A DNA stretch of 64,000 nt from Shewanella baltica (GCF_900456975.1 NZ_UGYM01000002.1:4960001-5024000), one strand, 5' to 3'. Shown: positions 27,189 to 36,962, numbered from the stretch's first letter. Translations and numbers: made by a program. The notes: generated by a model from the letters alone, not told the origin.

Positions 27189-28619
27189 ATGACACAGATG
27201 ATGACCCAAGCACCTGAAACACTACAAGTTCTGTACCGAGCTTTGCCTTCAATGGATAGCCTACTTGCAGAGCCTAGTTTTGTGGTATTGCAGCAGTCCT
27301 ACGGCAAAGTGGCAGTAAAGGCGGCGCTGGATAGCCAGTTAAAGGCTGCGCGAAGCTTAATCGGCAGTGAGCGCCGTTTGCCGACATGGTGTGGCGAGAT
27401 TGCGCAATTGTACGGATGTTTGGTTGATCAACTGTCTAAAGACTACAGCCACAGCTTAATACCTGTGTGGAATCTTACTGGCACCATACTGCATACCAAC
27501 CTTGGCCGAGCGCAGCAGTCAGAAGCGGCAATTCGAGCCGTGACTTCTGTTATGCGCTACCCCACACCGCTGGAGTTTGAGCTTGCGGCAGGTGAACGTG
27601 GTCACAGGGATAATGCGATCAGTGCTTTAATCCAGCGCTTAACGGGTGCCGAGGCTTGTTGTGTCGTGAATAACAATGCCGCAGCTGTGTTGTTGATGCT
27701 TTCTGCGGTGGCTGCGGGGAAAGAAGTCATAGTCTCCCGTGGTGAGCTGGTGGAAATTGGCGGCGCATTTCGTATCCCTGACATTATGCGCCAAGCGGGC
27801 TGCACCTTAGTTGAGGTCGGCAGCACCAATCGGACACATCTTAAGGATTATGAGCAGGCGATTACTGAAAATACCGCTGCAATAATGAAGGTCCACACCA
27901 GTAATTATCATATCAGTGGCTTCACTGCCGCAGTGGAGGAGGCAAGGCTGGGTCAGTTATGCCGTGAGCGTGGCATATCACTCATTTCGGATCTTGGTAG
28001 CGGTTCACTTACTGATCTGCGCCGCTTTGGCCTAAAGCAAGAACCTACGCCCCAAGCCATGCTAGCAGATGGAGTCGATTTAGTGAGTTTTTCTGGCGAT
28101 AAATTATTGGGCGGTCCTCAATCGGGTTTAATTGTCGGTAAACAGTCGCTGATTAAGCAGTTACAGAGTCATCCACTAAAGCGTGCCCTACGTTGCGATA
28201 AGCTGATTTTGGCGGCGTTAGAGGCAACATTAATCCACTATCTTAACCCTGAAACCTTAGACACTGAGCTGCCCATTATGGCGAAATTTGCCTGTAGCCA
28301 AGAGACGTTATGGCAGATTGGTCATCGCTTACAGCATGCTTTGGCAGCTCACTTTGAGCCTTGTTATCGCATTGAGTTAGTCGAGTGCCAAACACAGGTC
28401 GGCAGTGGCTCGCAGCCCGACACTTTTTTACCCTCAGTGGCGCTGTGTTTTACTGCACTCGATGGCGGCAGTTTAAGTTTGTTAGAACAAAAATTTAAGC
28501 AGGCGGCACGCCCTGTCATAGGTCGCATGAGTAACGATCAACTCAGATTGGATTTACGCGGTCTTGATAGCGAAGCCGAGCTACTTGCCGAGCTGAGCAT
28601 CTTAGGTATGCAGTTGTGA
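27189..28619 (+). CDS. selA: L-seryl-tRNA(Sec) selenium transferase
   Basis: 476 residues. PLP enzyme that converts seryl-tRNA(Sec) to selenocysteinyl-tRNA(Sec) with selenophosphate. The motif [19 protein letters not shown] carries the PLP lysine, and [14 protein letters not shown] is the conserved N-terminal signature. The start is uncertain: ATG at 27189, 27198 or 27201, none with a strong ribosome site. The stop overlaps the selB start by four bases. Its presence explains how the UGA in fdnG is decoded. Confidence 0.95.
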   Translation: MTQMMTQAPETLQVLYRALPSMDSLLAEPSFVVLQQSYGKVAVKAALDSQLKAARSLIGSERRLPTWCGEIAQLYGCLVDQLSKDYSHSLIPVWNLTGTILHTNLGRAQQSEAAIRAVTSVMRYPTPLEFELAAGERGHRDNAISALIQRLTGAEACCVVNNNAAAVLLMLSAVAAGKEVIVSRGELVEIGGAFRIPDIMRQAGCTLVEVGSTNRTHLKDYEQAITENTAAIMKVHTSNYHISGFTAAVEEARLGQLCRERGISLISDLGSGSLTDLRRFGLKQEPTPQAMLADGVDLVSFSGDKLLGGPQSGLIVGKQSLIKQLQSHPLKRALRCDKLILAALEATLIHYLNPETLDTELPIMAKFACSQETLWQIGHRLQHALAAHFEPCYRIELVECQTQVGSGSQPDTFLPSVALCFTALDGGSLSLLEQKFKQAARPVIGRMSNDQLRLDLRGLDSEAELLAELSILGMQL

Positions 28620-30661
28620 TCATTGTAACTGCGGGTCATGTCGATCATGGCAAGAGTACACTTATTCACGCTTTGACTGGGATGAATACCGATCGTCTGC
28701 CGGAGGAGAAACGCCGCGGTATGACGATTGATCTCGGCTATGCGTTTATGCCGCTTAGGGATGGTTCGCGGCTTGCTTTTATTGATGTGCCTGGGCATGA
28801 AAAATTTATCAACAACATGCTGGTGGGTGTGAGTCATGCTCGCCATGCCTTACTCGTGCTTGCCTGTGACGATGGCGTTATGCCGCAAACCCGTGAGCAT
28901 CTGCAAATTCTTGCGCTTTTACCTTTGCACAGTTTGACCTTAGTACTGACTAAGCGGGATCTGGTTGATAGTGATATGGCTGAGCAGCTTGTCGCCGATG
29001 GACTCACTTTGCTGGCCGAGTATGGCATTGAGTCCAGTGGTGTTTTTCAGGTGTCGGCAAGTGAAACTGCCGACTTAGCATCCAATGGTGTGGCCGCACT
29101 TAAGGCGCATATTCTTGATTTAGCTGAGCAGGAGTCTAAGCGGGCTGAGGATGCCAGCAGTTTTAGGATGACGCTCGATCGCGCCTTTAGTGTGAAGGGT
29201 GCAGGTTGTGTGGTTACGGGCACAGTGATCAGCGGCAATGTGTGCGTGGGTGATAGTCTTTTTAGCTCAGGACAAAAGGCCAAGCTGAGAGTTCGAGGCA
29301 TCCATTGTCAGGGACAAGAAGCCCAAAGGGCCGTCACGGGGACACGTGTAGCACTCAATTTAACCGGAGTTGATAACCATAGGTCGCCCAAGCGCGGCGA
29401 TTGGCTAAGCAGCTTGCCTCAAGCCGAGCTCTGTAGCCGCCCTGTGGTGCATATTCGAGTCTTCGATTTATTAGGTATTGAGTCCTTGGTGCATTGGCAA
29501 AATGTTCACTGTCACCATGGCGCTGATCATACTTTAGGGCGAGTTTCGCTCTTAAATGAAGCTGATGCAGAAGGTTGTTATCTAGCAGAGTTGGTACTCG
29601 AAAAGCCGCTACTTTTATGTCAAGACGACCGCGTTGTCCTGCGACACATTGGCGGCAAACAGACTTTAGGTGCAGGGCGAGTGTTAGCAATTAAAGTCCC
29701 CAATCGTAAGAAGCGTACGCCTGAACGAGTCGCGAGATTACAGCAATTAGCGCGCTTGGATAATCCTGCCCATGTGGTGGCTTTACTCGGGCAAACTCAG
29801 GCACTAGAACTTGCTGAAGTGGCGTGGCGTTGGCAATTAACCGACGAAGGGCTGGCTATGCTCTTAGCCCAAGCGGGTTTAGTCCGTCTTGGCGAGTTTG
29901 CCGTGGCCACACGTTTACTTGAGCAAGAAAAACAACAGTTTATTACTTTACTGAGCGAGTTCCATCAACAGCATCCCGACCAACTTGGGCTTGGACGTAA
30001 TCGCCTGCAACGCATGAGCCATAGCGCTTTGCCGCCCGAATTAGCCAATAAAGTACTTGATACGCTGTGCCAAGAGGGACGCATGGTATTGCGTGGCGCT
30101 CTATTGCAGTTGGCGGACCACAGAATTGTCCTCGATAGCGAGGCGCAGCAGTGCTGGCAACGCTTGGCTCCTTGGTTGGCGCAGCAAACGTCCCCTGTGT
30201 GGGTGACTGAGATGGGGGAATATCTCGAACTCGAGCCCGCCAAACTCAGATTGCTGTGCTTTCAACTGGTGCAACAGGGCTTTATTACCGCTGTGGTGAA
30301 GGACAGATATTTGCTGAGTGAGCAGTTGTGCCACTACGCCAATCTGGTGCGTGAGCATGTGGACACCCACGGCAAGCTCGAAACCGCAGAATTTAAGGAT
30401 CTGATTGGCCTTGGCCGCAAGGTCAGCATTCAGCTGCTTGAGTTTTTTGACAGAAGTGGTTTTACCCGTAGGAAATATCGCAGTAATAGCCGGGAAATTC
30501 GTGACGCGGAGCTTTTTTTCTCCCATGAGAATTGGCGGAAGAACATAGGAGTCGAACCTACCCAGGACTGCTGGCAGCCCTACCCGGATTTGAAATCCGG
30601 ACGTCTCACCGGAGACGACGTTCTTCCAATAGAAGACTTAGGGATAGTAGAAAATGCGTAA
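28616..30661 (+). CDS. selB: Selenocysteine-specific elongation factor SelB
   Basis: 681 residues from GTG 28616. GTPase motifs [18 protein letters not shown] and TKRD lie in the first 130 residues, then EF-Tu-like domains, then the C-terminal winged helices that bind SECIS ([44 protein letters not shown]). Family members normally end near [11 protein letters not shown]; here the frame continues for about 40 residues to TAA at 30659. That extra segment is the antisense of the selC gene, so it looks like an accidental extension. Overlaps selA by four bases. Confidence 0.94.
   Translation: MIIVTAGHVDHGKSTLIHALTGMNTDRLPEEKRRGMTIDLGYAFMPLRDGSRLAFIDVPGHEKFINNMLVGVSHARHALLVLACDDGVMPQTREHLQILALLPLHSLTLVLTKRDLVDSDMAEQLVADGLTLLAEYGIESSGVFQVSASETADLASNGVAALKAHILDLAEQESKRAEDASSFRMTLDRAFSVKGAGCVVTGTVISGNVCVGDSLFSSGQKAKLRVRGIHCQGQEAQRAVTGTRVALNLTGVDNHRSPKRGDWLSSLPQAELCSRPVVHIRVFDLLGIESLVHWQNVHCHHGADHTLGRVSLLNEADAEGCYLAELVLEKPLLLCQDDRVVLRHIGGKQTLGAGRVLAIKVPNRKKRTPERVARLQQLARLDNPAHVVALLGQTQALELAEVAWRWQLTDEGLAMLLAQAGLVRLGEFAVATRLLEQEKQQFITLLSEFHQQHPDQLGLGRNRLQRMSHSALPPELANKVLDTLCQEGRMVLRGALLQLADHRIVLDSEAQQCWQRLAPWLAQQTSPVWVTEMGEYLELEPAKLRLLCFQLVQQGFITAVVKDRYLLSEQLCHYANLVREHVDTHGKLETAEFKDLIGLGRKVSIQLLEFFDRSGFTRRKYRSNSREIRDAELFFSHENWRKNIGVEPTQDCWQPYPDLKSGRLTGDDVLPIEDLGIVENA
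30533..30627 (-). tRNA. selC: tRNA-Sec, anticodon UCA
   Basis: 95 bases on the minus strand, including encoded CCA. The acceptor arm GGAAGAAC / GTTCTTCC has the eight pairs peculiar to tRNA-Sec, followed by G-CCA. The anticodon arm CCGGA-TTTCAAA-TCCGG shows TCA (complement at 30591-30593). A long variable arm (GGGCTGCCAGCAGTCC) and T arm GGTTCGACTCC are present. The sequence is close to E. coli selC. The gene lies wholly within the 3' end of selB, in antisense. Confidence 0.97.
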
Positions 30662-30672
30662 GGATGATTCAA
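30644..30672 (-). promoter_or_regulatory. Candidate selC promoter
   Basis: On the minus strand TTGAAT (30667-30672) and TACTAT (30644-30649) are 17 bases apart. Transcription would start about ten bases before the mature tRNA end. The -10 box overlaps the last codons of selB. Confidence 0.5.
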
Positions 30673-30768
30673 GGCGATTCTTATTTAGTTTATGGGTTTG
30701 TGATGCAAGTCTTAAATTGTTATCAAACTAATTGTTTTTATTTGGTTTTATAGTTTTAAAGGGGCGCT

Positions 30769-31605
30769 ATGGAATATCATTCACATGAAGTGGTTACCGA
30801 AAGAAGCGTAGTCTTGTTAGAACATGGGCACGCATCTGAGCTGACTGACTACTTAGCTAATGAAGTGCGGGTCGCACTGGTCTATAACGGCATAGCGCAT
30901 ACCGTGATGTTGGCGAGTCCTCAAGATTTAGAAGCCTTCGCTATTGGTTTTACGTTATCTGAACGTATCGTTTCCCATATCAATGATATCAAAGGGGTGG
31001 AGCTCGAGTTCACCAGTGAAGGTGTGTTGATCCAAGTGGAAATCAACCAACGATGCTTTATGGAACTCAAGCAGCAAAGGCGGAATATGGCAGGACGCAC
31101 AGGTTGTGGATTGTGCGGCGTCGCCCAGCTCGAAGAGGCCGTCAAGCCTGTGATGCGGGTGGACTCAGATGCCAGATTCGATATCGAACACTTACAGGTT
31201 GCACTTGGGCAAATTCAAGATAATCAACAACATTTTAAGCTGACGGGCGCCACTCATGCGGCCATGGGGCTTAACCATCAAGGACAGATCATCGCCGCCT
31301 ATGAGGATATAGGCAGGCATATCGCACTAGACAAGCTAATTGGCGCCTTTTCCGCTCAAAATGTGGAACGTCCAGTGGCCGTATTGCTCACCAGTCGCGC
31401 GAGTTTTGAGATGGTGCAAAAGGCCGCTAGTGCCAATATCCAAATTCTGTTTGCTATGTCCGCCGTGACTTCACTGGCGTTGGAATTAGCAGAGAAAAGC
31501 AATATCACGCTTATCGGTTTTTGCCGTAATGGCAGGGCAACGCTTTACACCCACGGTTATCGCCTGTTGGGGCAGCAGTGTGTCAGCTTAGCTAAAGCCA
31601 TTTAA
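30769..31605 (+). CDS. fdhD: Formate dehydrogenase sulfurtransferase FdhD
   Basis: 278 residues. FdhD takes sulfur from the IscS desulfurase and delivers it to the Mo-bis-MGD cofactor of formate dehydrogenase. The reactive cysteine motif GRTGCGLCGVAQLE (CGLC) is seen near residue 118, and THAAMG, YEDIGRHIALDKLIG and TSRASFEMV are conserved FdhD blocks. It lies 107 bases after selB, with the antisense selC promoter in the gap. AAAGGGGC precedes the ATG. Confidence 0.95.
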   Translation: MEYHSHEVVTERSVVLLEHGHASELTDYLANEVRVALVYNGIAHTVMLASPQDLEAFAIGFTLSERIVSHINDIKGVELEFTSEGVLIQVEINQRCFMELKQQRRNMAGRTGCGLCGVAQLEEAVKPVMRVDSDARFDIEHLQVALGQIQDNQQHFKLTGATHAAMGLNHQGQIIAAYEDIGRHIALDKLIGAFSAQNVERPVAVLLTSRASFEMVQKAASANIQILFAMSAVTSLALELAEKSNITLIGFCRNGRATLYTHGYRLLGQQCVSLAKAI

Positions 31606-31715
31606 GCGTGAGGCCACTTGAGATTGAAGTTGTCGAACGACTTCAATCACTCTGGCACACAGGTTATAAGCGCATTGCGCTTATTTTTTATAGTCTCGTT
31701 CATTAGGGTAATGAC

Positions 31716-32930
31716 ATGACATGGCAACAATTTAAACAAGAATATTTAGTCCGTTTTTGGGCACCTATGCCAGCGGTTATCGCTGCGGGTATCCTTTCTA
31801 CTTACTATTTTGGTTTGACCGGAACCTTCTGGGCCGTTACTGGGGAATTCACTCGTTGGGGTGGTCATTTACTGCAGTTTTTAGGTGCAGAACCAGAAAC
31901 TTGGGGCTATTTCAAAGTGATAGGTCTGCAGGGCTCTCCTCTAGATCGTATCGACGGCATGATGATTATCGGTATGTTTGGTGGTTGTATTGCTGCTGCG
32001 CTTTGGGCCAATAACGTCAAACTGCGTATGCCACAGAGCCGTATCCGTATTGCTCAGGCACTGATCGGCGGCATTATTGCTGGCTTTGGTGCCCGCTTGG
32101 CTATGGGTTGTAACCTTGCCGCCTTCTTCACGGGTATTCCTCAGTTCTCTTTACATGCTTGGTTTTTTGCCTTGGCGACCGCTGCGGGCTCTTACTTTGG
32201 TGCAAGGTTTACCTTACTGCCTATGTTCCGTATTCCGGTAAAGCTTAAGAAGGTGAATAAAGCGACTTCGATTAAGCAGGATGAAAATCAAGCCAGACGA
32301 CGTTTTCGCATCGGTATGTTAGTGTTTGTCGGCATCGTCGGCTGGGGCTTATTGACTATGTTCAATGCGCCTAAACTCGGTATCGCATTGCTTTGCGGAG
32401 TTGGATTTGGTCTGTTAATTGAACGGGCGCAAATCTGCTTTACCTCAGCGTTCCGTGATATGTGGATCACTGGTCGTACTCATATGGCTAAGGCGATTAT
32501 TCTCGGTATGGCGGTGAGTGCTATTGGCATTTATAGCTATGTGCAACTGGGGGTACCACCTAAAATTATGTGGGCGGGTCCTAATGCGGTGATCGGCGGC
32601 TTGCTTTTTGGTTTTGGTATTGTGCTTGCTGGTGGTTGTGAAACGGGCTGGATGTACCGTGCAGTCGAAGGCCAAGTGCATTTCTGGTGGGTCGGTTTAG
32701 GCAACGTGTTAGGTTCGACTTTACTGGCGTATTACTGGGATGACTTAGCTCAACCCTTAGCGACCAACTGGGACAAAGTGAATTTATTGACCAGCTTTGG
32801 TGATAGGGGCGGCTTATTGCTGACCTATGTGCTGCTGGGACTTTCCTTTGGCGCTATGTTGCTATGGGAAAAACGTTTCTTTGCTCGCAAGGCGAAGCGT
32901 GATGAACAATTGCTAGCGGAGGCGGCGTAA
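31716..32930 (+). CDS. yedE: Selenium metabolism membrane protein YedE (FdhT)
   Basis: 404 residues, as in E. coli YedE. Member of the YeeE/YedE (TsuA-like) transport family, with nine or more hydrophobic segments. Conserved cysteines appear in RLAMGCNLAAFFTG and VLAGGCETGWMYRA, as expected for proteins that pass thiosulfate-like or selenium compounds through the membrane. Genomic links to selenium genes underlie the YedE/FdhT name; transport of a selenium species is inferred, not shown. The stop overlaps yedF by one base. Confidence 0.9.
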   Translation: MTWQQFKQEYLVRFWAPMPAVIAAGILSTYYFGLTGTFWAVTGEFTRWGGHLLQFLGAEPETWGYFKVIGLQGSPLDRIDGMMIIGMFGGCIAAALWANNVKLRMPQSRIRIAQALIGGIIAGFGARLAMGCNLAAFFTGIPQFSLHAWFFALATAAGSYFGARFTLLPMFRIPVKLKKVNKATSIKQDENQARRRFRIGMLVFVGIVGWGLLTMFNAPKLGIALLCGVGFGLLIERAQICFTSAFRDMWITGRTHMAKAIILGMAVSAIGIYSYVQLGVPPKIMWAGPNAVIGGLLFGFGIVLAGGCETGWMYRAVEGQVHFWWVGLGNVLGSTLLAYYWDDLAQPLATNWDKVNLLTSFGDRGGLLLTYVLLGLSFGAMLLWEKRFFARKAKRDEQLLAEAA

Positions 32931-33163
32931 TGAATCAATATGTTCCAGATTATCAACTCGATATGGTCGGTGAACCTTGCCCTTATCCTGCAGTGGCCAC
33001 CCTTGAAGCTATGCCTAAGTTAAAGCCCGGTGAAATCCTCGAGGTGATCAGTGACTGTCCGCAGTCCATCAACAATATTCCTCTCGACGCTAAAAATCAT
33101 GGTTATAAAGTGTTGGAAATTGAGCAGAATGGACCAACTATCCGTTATCTGATCCAGCGTTAG
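32930..33163 (+). CDS. yedF: TusA-family sulfurtransferase-like protein YedF
   Basis: 77 residues, the same length as E. coli YedF and very similar to it from memory (PDYxLDMVGEPCPYPAVATLEAMP). C17 in EPCPYP is the TusA-type reactive cysteine. It would accept sulfur or selenium as persulfide/perselenide, probably from what YedE imports. The ATG shares its A with the yedE stop, so the pair is translationally coupled. A very strong terminator follows. Confidence 0.92.
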   Translation: MNQYVPDYQLDMVGEPCPYPAVATLEAMPKLKPGEILEVISDCPQSINNIPLDAKNHGYKVLEIEQNGPTIRYLIQR

Positions 33164-33192
33164 CGATTGATTTTCGCTGAGGCGTAAAACTG

Positions 33193-33224
33193 AAAAAGGC
33201 ACAAACTTATGTTTGTGCCTTTTT
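33193..33224 (+). terminator. Terminator after yedF
   Basis: AAAAAGGCACAAAC (33193-33206), loop TTAT, GTTTGTGCCTTTTT (33211-33224). Perfect 14-bp stem with flanking A and T runs. Confidence 0.9.
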
Positions 33225-33301
33225 ACTATCTCCTTTGGAAATACAATTAACTTCCTCAGGAAAGCTGCCTTCAGTCGATGTCTAATTGAGTTAACTCAGG
33301 C

Positions 33302-34636
33302 TTAGCCTTGGCAATCTAGCGGCAGATATTCGTCGGGAATGTCGCTACTGCTGCAAACCCAAGTGATATTGCTTTGCTCATCAACTTGTGGCGAAAGATA
33401 GACTTCGTAGCCTTGATAATCACCGAGGGCTTCGCTTCCTACAAAGCCGACAATGCCATCTGTGTACAAATTAAATGTCGCAATCTGCTCGTCCGTCAGC
33501 TTTAGGGCATCTAATTCAGTTGGCCATGCTTGGTTGGTTTGATAATAGCCAACTAAGATGTCGGTGATCGGCGTTAATGCTTGGTGCTGCTGATCGATAC
33601 TGGCAATGGCGAGTGTCGCGTCAGGCACTGTCATGGCTGCTGGTGTCGCTTCGGTTGCAGCCGGGGCTTCATAGCTGCTGGCTGCACTCATCTTTTCTTG
33701 ATATTGCTTGTATGCTGGCAACGCAACTGCGGCGGCAACTCCAATAATCGCAGCAAAAATAATGAGTCCACCGCCTGCCGTGCCCATGCGTGGCATAAAG
33801 AGGCTAAATACAAATGCCCACGCACTGCGTGATGGCGGCGTGTATTCAGTTCCCTGCGCTTTAGCGTCGACTCTTGCCATACGCTTAGTCAGCCAAGGAT
33901 AGCTGCCGTTAAGCTCGTGCAGTGACATCCAAAAACCACTCGATTCGCGAGCTTGGCGGATATATTGATCTACATTCATACGTTTCCATTGCTCTACGCC
34001 AGCGGCTAAAACGGCGACGGCATTGGTGGCAGAGCGTAAGCTGTTGCAGCAACGTAACCCGTGGAGATCACAGGTATATTCGCAGGCGCGAGAATAAGCC
34101 GCGCCCACTAAAGGCAACCAAGTGGCGAAGACTAAAAAGGGTGCTTTGCCAATATGATTGCGGCGAATATGGCCTAATTCGTGGCCGATATAGAAGTTAA
34201 GTGCATCTTTATCGGACTCAAGCGCATCCACAATCGATGAAAACAACACGATATAGTTACGGCCGAGGAAGCGGGTTGCCAGCGCGTTGAGCATGCCATC
34301 GGCGGCCAACAAGTAAGCCCGTGGTGGCTCTTTCATTTCTAAACGTTCGCAGCATGCTAAGTATTGTTTATGTAATTCAGGGAATTGCTCTGCATTGATT
34401 TCGACAGCTGTACCTTTTAGGTAGCTGATAAAAGCGGAGTGGCTGAAAAGATAAATAATGAAAAACATCAACACATAGAGCAGGGCCATGCCCAAAGTAC
34501 CTATGATCAATGCTGCCCAGACGATCCCTGAGATAATCGCTAACAGAGTGAATAGCGATTTTTCCTTCGAATAGACAATTTCTGTCATTTGAATCGGATT
34601 ATCGTTCCCTGCGGTTGCGGTAATAACTTGTTCCAT
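33302..34636 (-). CDS. M48 family metalloprotease with pilin-like C-terminal part
   Basis: 444 residues from ATG 34636, which has AAGGA six bases upstream; the frame extends further but without support. Two helices at about 28-65 anchor it, and the zinc motif HELGH is at 152-156 with the third-ligand region ACEYTCD near 185, as in HtpX/Ste24-type proteases. A third hydrophobic segment at 290-310 reads AIIGVAAAVALPAYKQYQ, strongly like the N-terminal helix of type IV pilins. The last 40 residues (NITWVCSSSD...EYLPLDC) resemble a pilin C-terminal disulphide loop. The fusion is unusual; its role is unknown. Confidence 0.85.
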   Translation of the reverse strand: MEQVITATAGNDNPIQMTEIVYSKEKSLFTLLAIISGIVWAALIIGTLGMALLYVLMFFIIYLFSHSAFISYLKGTAVEINAEQFPELHKQYLACCERLEMKEPPRAYLLAADGMLNALATRFLGRNYIVLFSSIVDALESDKDALNFYIGHELGHIRRNHIGKAPFLVFATWLPLVGAAYSRACEYTCDLHGLRCCNSLRSATNAVAVLAAGVEQWKRMNVDQYIRQARESSGFWMSLHELNGSYPWLTKRMARVDAKAQGTEYTPPSRSAWAFVFSLFMPRMGTAGGGLIIFAAIIGVAAAVALPAYKQYQEKMSAASSYEAPAATEATPAAMTVPDATLAIASIDQQHQALTPITDILVGYYQTNQAWPTELDALKLTDEQIATFNLYTDGIVGFVGSEALGDYQGYEVYLSPQVDEQSNITWVCSSSDIPDEYLPLDCQG

Positions 34637-34844
34637 GTTGATCCTTTTCCTAGTGAAGTGACAAGCGGCGTGAAAATAGTCAATTTCGCTCGAAAATTCA
34701 ACCACTATCACGCGTAATGCTAAAATTAACCGTTTTGTGATTCGGTTAAATCAGCATTACGCGCAACTGACGTAGGAAGCTTGTCTCAGGATCTTGCGGC
34801 TTTTAGCCAGTTGGCAAATGCGCTGGCTATTTTCCAAAGGCAGT

Positions 34845-35480
34845 TTAAGGTGCCTTTATCGCCGTGCCCGCTTTAATGGCTGCTTGAGCGAGGCTGACAA
34901 TTTCCTTCTCTGCGGTATTGGAAAGGCTTTCCTGAACTTTGCCTAGCTCATTCATTTGTTGATCAAGCACGTCTATCGATGCGCTCAGACTGTCGATCTC
35001 CACCTGTATCTTAGGATCTTCATTCTCGGTCGCAACATTGAGTAAAAGTTGCTGAGTTTGACTGTTGATCGCGTTGCCTTTTTGCTGCAGCTGTTCGCCT
35101 ATCGCCTGCATTTTTTCTCCCTGTTGCTGCATAGGCATGATGGCGGTTTTGATTTGCGCCACTATGGCGGGATCTGTGATCACGTAAGGCGTTCCTGCGG
35201 TTTTCACCCACAGATAATCGGCATGATAAGGATTACCTTGGCGCTCCAGCTGTTCCCAATCGTCACTGTGGCCAGCGCCGATAGTCATCTCGCCATCTTG
35301 CTGAACATAAATCCATGAGAAATCTGGCTGACTTTGGCTGAGCACCGATTTACTGATGACTGATATACCTCCATCGGCACTGTTGCTCGTTGTTTGGCCC
35401 TTTGTTTGAGTCGCCCAAATGGCGGTTGGGATCAGAGCGAGAATAAATAGACCGCCCATAAGTTGAGTGCGTGTATTCAT
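34845..35480 (-). CDS. Hypothetical secreted or membrane-anchored protein with coiled coil
   Basis: 211 residues from ATG 35480, preceded by AAGGAAG; an upstream extension lacks any start signal. An N-terminal hydrophobic segment (LMGGLFILALIPTAIWA) is a signal peptide or anchor. Residues 45-90 hold a small beta-like domain (DFSWIYVQQDGEMTIG) and residues 110-200 a Gln-rich heptad pattern (MQQQGEKMQAIGEQLQQK, DVLDQQMNELGKVQ) typical of coiled coil. No family recognised. Confidence 0.7.
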   Translation of the reverse strand: MNTRTQLMGGLFILALIPTAIWATQTKGQTTSNSADGGISVISKSVLSQSQPDFSWIYVQQDGEMTIGAGHSDDWEQLERQGNPYHADYLWVKTAGTPYVITDPAIVAQIKTAIMPMQQQGEKMQAIGEQLQQKGNAINSQTQQLLLNVATENEDPKIQVEIDSLSASIDVLDQQMNELGKVQESLSNTAEKEIVSLAQAAIKAGTAIKAP

Positions 35481-35882
35481 AGTGCTTCCTTGTATGGCTA
35501 TGTGGATCGGCGGGTTATGCCAGAGTTGCATTAGCCTGCCACAGCAGAATCTGTGCCATAAAAATTTCATATTACTTATCAATGTAATGGCTATTTTAGT
35601 GTCCGCTGGCCGCCGCCAAGATAGCGCGAGAGTGTCCGGCAATGTGTCCGGTCAGGCTGGTGGACACGGGCTGCTAAGCCGTTGCATTTTCCTCGCCGAG
35701 TTTGATTGTTAGCACTAGAATGAAGTGCTTGTGGGGTCGAGATAATGGTGAATTTAATCACGATTTTTACACTATTTTGAGTGCGATTTAAGGCATGGCT
35801 CTTTGAGTCAGGTTAGGTTAAGCCGATCTAGGGTTAGCTATGGCAAGCGTTGAAGTAAACCACAGAATATAAAGGAATTGAG
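35481..35882. other. Intergenic, divergent promoter region
   Basis: About 400 bases between divergent genes. No gene, repeat or clear operator seen beyond a ribosome site (AAAGGAATTG) before 35883. Confidence 0.5.
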
Positions 35883-36521
35883 ATGGTAAAGTTAATCAAT
35901 AAGATGTTGAATAATCGACTGGGCTTCACTAGGTATTGCGCCGCCGTTGTGATGGTGAGTTCGTTAAGTACAGGCGCCATGGCGGCCGATGCGCCTTCCT
36001 TTAACTGCGCAAAAGTCAATGCGGGCAGTATCGAAGCTATGGTTTGTAAGGATGCGGGACTGAGCCAACTCGATAATCAGTTAGCTGAGGTTTACAGCCA
36101 AGCGCTTGAAAAAGCAAAAAATGAACAGCCACCGACTTTAAAAGCGATGCAGCGTGGTTGGGTGAAAGGCCGTAATGAGTGCTGGAAGAGCGACGATAAG
36201 CACGCGTGTATTGAATCTAGCTATCAAACCCGCATTGCCGAACTGCAGGCACAATATCGTTTAGTCGACATGACCGGCCCAGTGTTTTATGCCTGTGACG
36301 GCAATCCAGCTAACGAAGTGGTCGTGACTTATTTTAAAACCGAACCTGCCACCCTGATTGCTGAACATGGTGATAGTACTTCATTAATGTTTGTGCAACC
36401 CAGCGGCAGCGGCGCTAAGTATCAAGGCCGCAATGAAAGCCTATGGGAACATCAAGGCGAAGCTAAAGTGGTTTGGGGCTACGAAGCACCAGAAATGACC
36501 TGTAAACTGGTGACCAAATAG
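35883..36521 (+). CDS. Secreted LprI-like protein with MliC-type lysozyme-inhibitor domain
   Basis: 212 residues. A signal peptide ends at AMA-ADAPSF (about residue 36). Residues 38-115 match the LprI/DUF1311 domain: FNCAKVNAGSIEAMVCKDAGLSQLDNQLAE, with four cysteines. Residues 130-210 resemble MliC: YACDG...VVVTYF, GAKYQGRNESLWEHQGEAKVVWG, ending in a Cys. MliC proteins bind and block c-type lysozyme in the periplasm, so an anti-lysozyme role is likely. AAAGGA lies upstream. The VOC gene follows by 18 bases. Confidence 0.8.
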   Translation: MVKLINKMLNNRLGFTRYCAAVVMVSSLSTGAMAADAPSFNCAKVNAGSIEAMVCKDAGLSQLDNQLAEVYSQALEKAKNEQPPTLKAMQRGWVKGRNECWKSDDKHACIESSYQTRIAELQAQYRLVDMTGPVFYACDGNPANEVVVTYFKTEPATLIAEHGDSTSLMFVQPSGSGAKYQGRNESLWEHQGEAKVVWGYEAPEMTCKLVTK

Positions 36522-36539
36522 GATTGATTTAAGGTTGCC

Positions 36540-36962
36540 ATGAAACAAGCTCTAGTGCATATCGCCTTGGTCGTAAGAGATTACGACGAGGCGATTGATT
36601 TTTATGTGAATAAATTAAAATTCGAATTAGTCGAAGACACTTATCAAGCCGAGCAAGATAAGCGCTGGGTCGTTGTTGCCCCACCGGGTTCTAAGGGCGC
36701 GTCTATTTTGTTAGCGCGGGCTTCTAAGCCAGAGCAGTTCGATTTTATTGGTAATCAAGCGGGTGGGCGGGTGTTCTTATTCTTGAATACCGATGATTTT
36801 TGGCGTGATTATCGCCGTATGGTCGCCGATGGCGTGGAGTTTGCGCGCGAGCCGCAAGAACAAGACTATGGCACAGTCGCCGTGTTTAAAGATCTCTACG
36901 GTAACTTATGGGATTTACTGCAATTGAATCCGAATCATGTCATGGCTAAGCGAATGAGTTAA
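36540..36962 (+). CDS. VOC (glyoxalase/bleomycin resistance) family protein
   Basis: 140 residues. Two beta-alpha-beta-beta-beta halves typical of the vicinal oxygen chelate fold: MKQALVHIALVVRDYDEAIDFYVNKLKFELVED and VAVFKDLYGNLWDLLQ. H8, and the Glu/Asp positions in the second half, could bind a metal. The substrate is unknown. Its last 180 bases occur again as a broken copy at 38866-39048. Confidence 0.88.
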   Translation: MKQALVHIALVVRDYDEAIDFYVNKLKFELVEDTYQAEQDKRWVVVAPPGSKGASILLARASKPEQFDFIGNQAGGRVFLFLNTDDFWRDYRRMVADGVEFAREPQEQDYGTVAVFKDLYGNLWDLLQLNPNHVMAKRMS

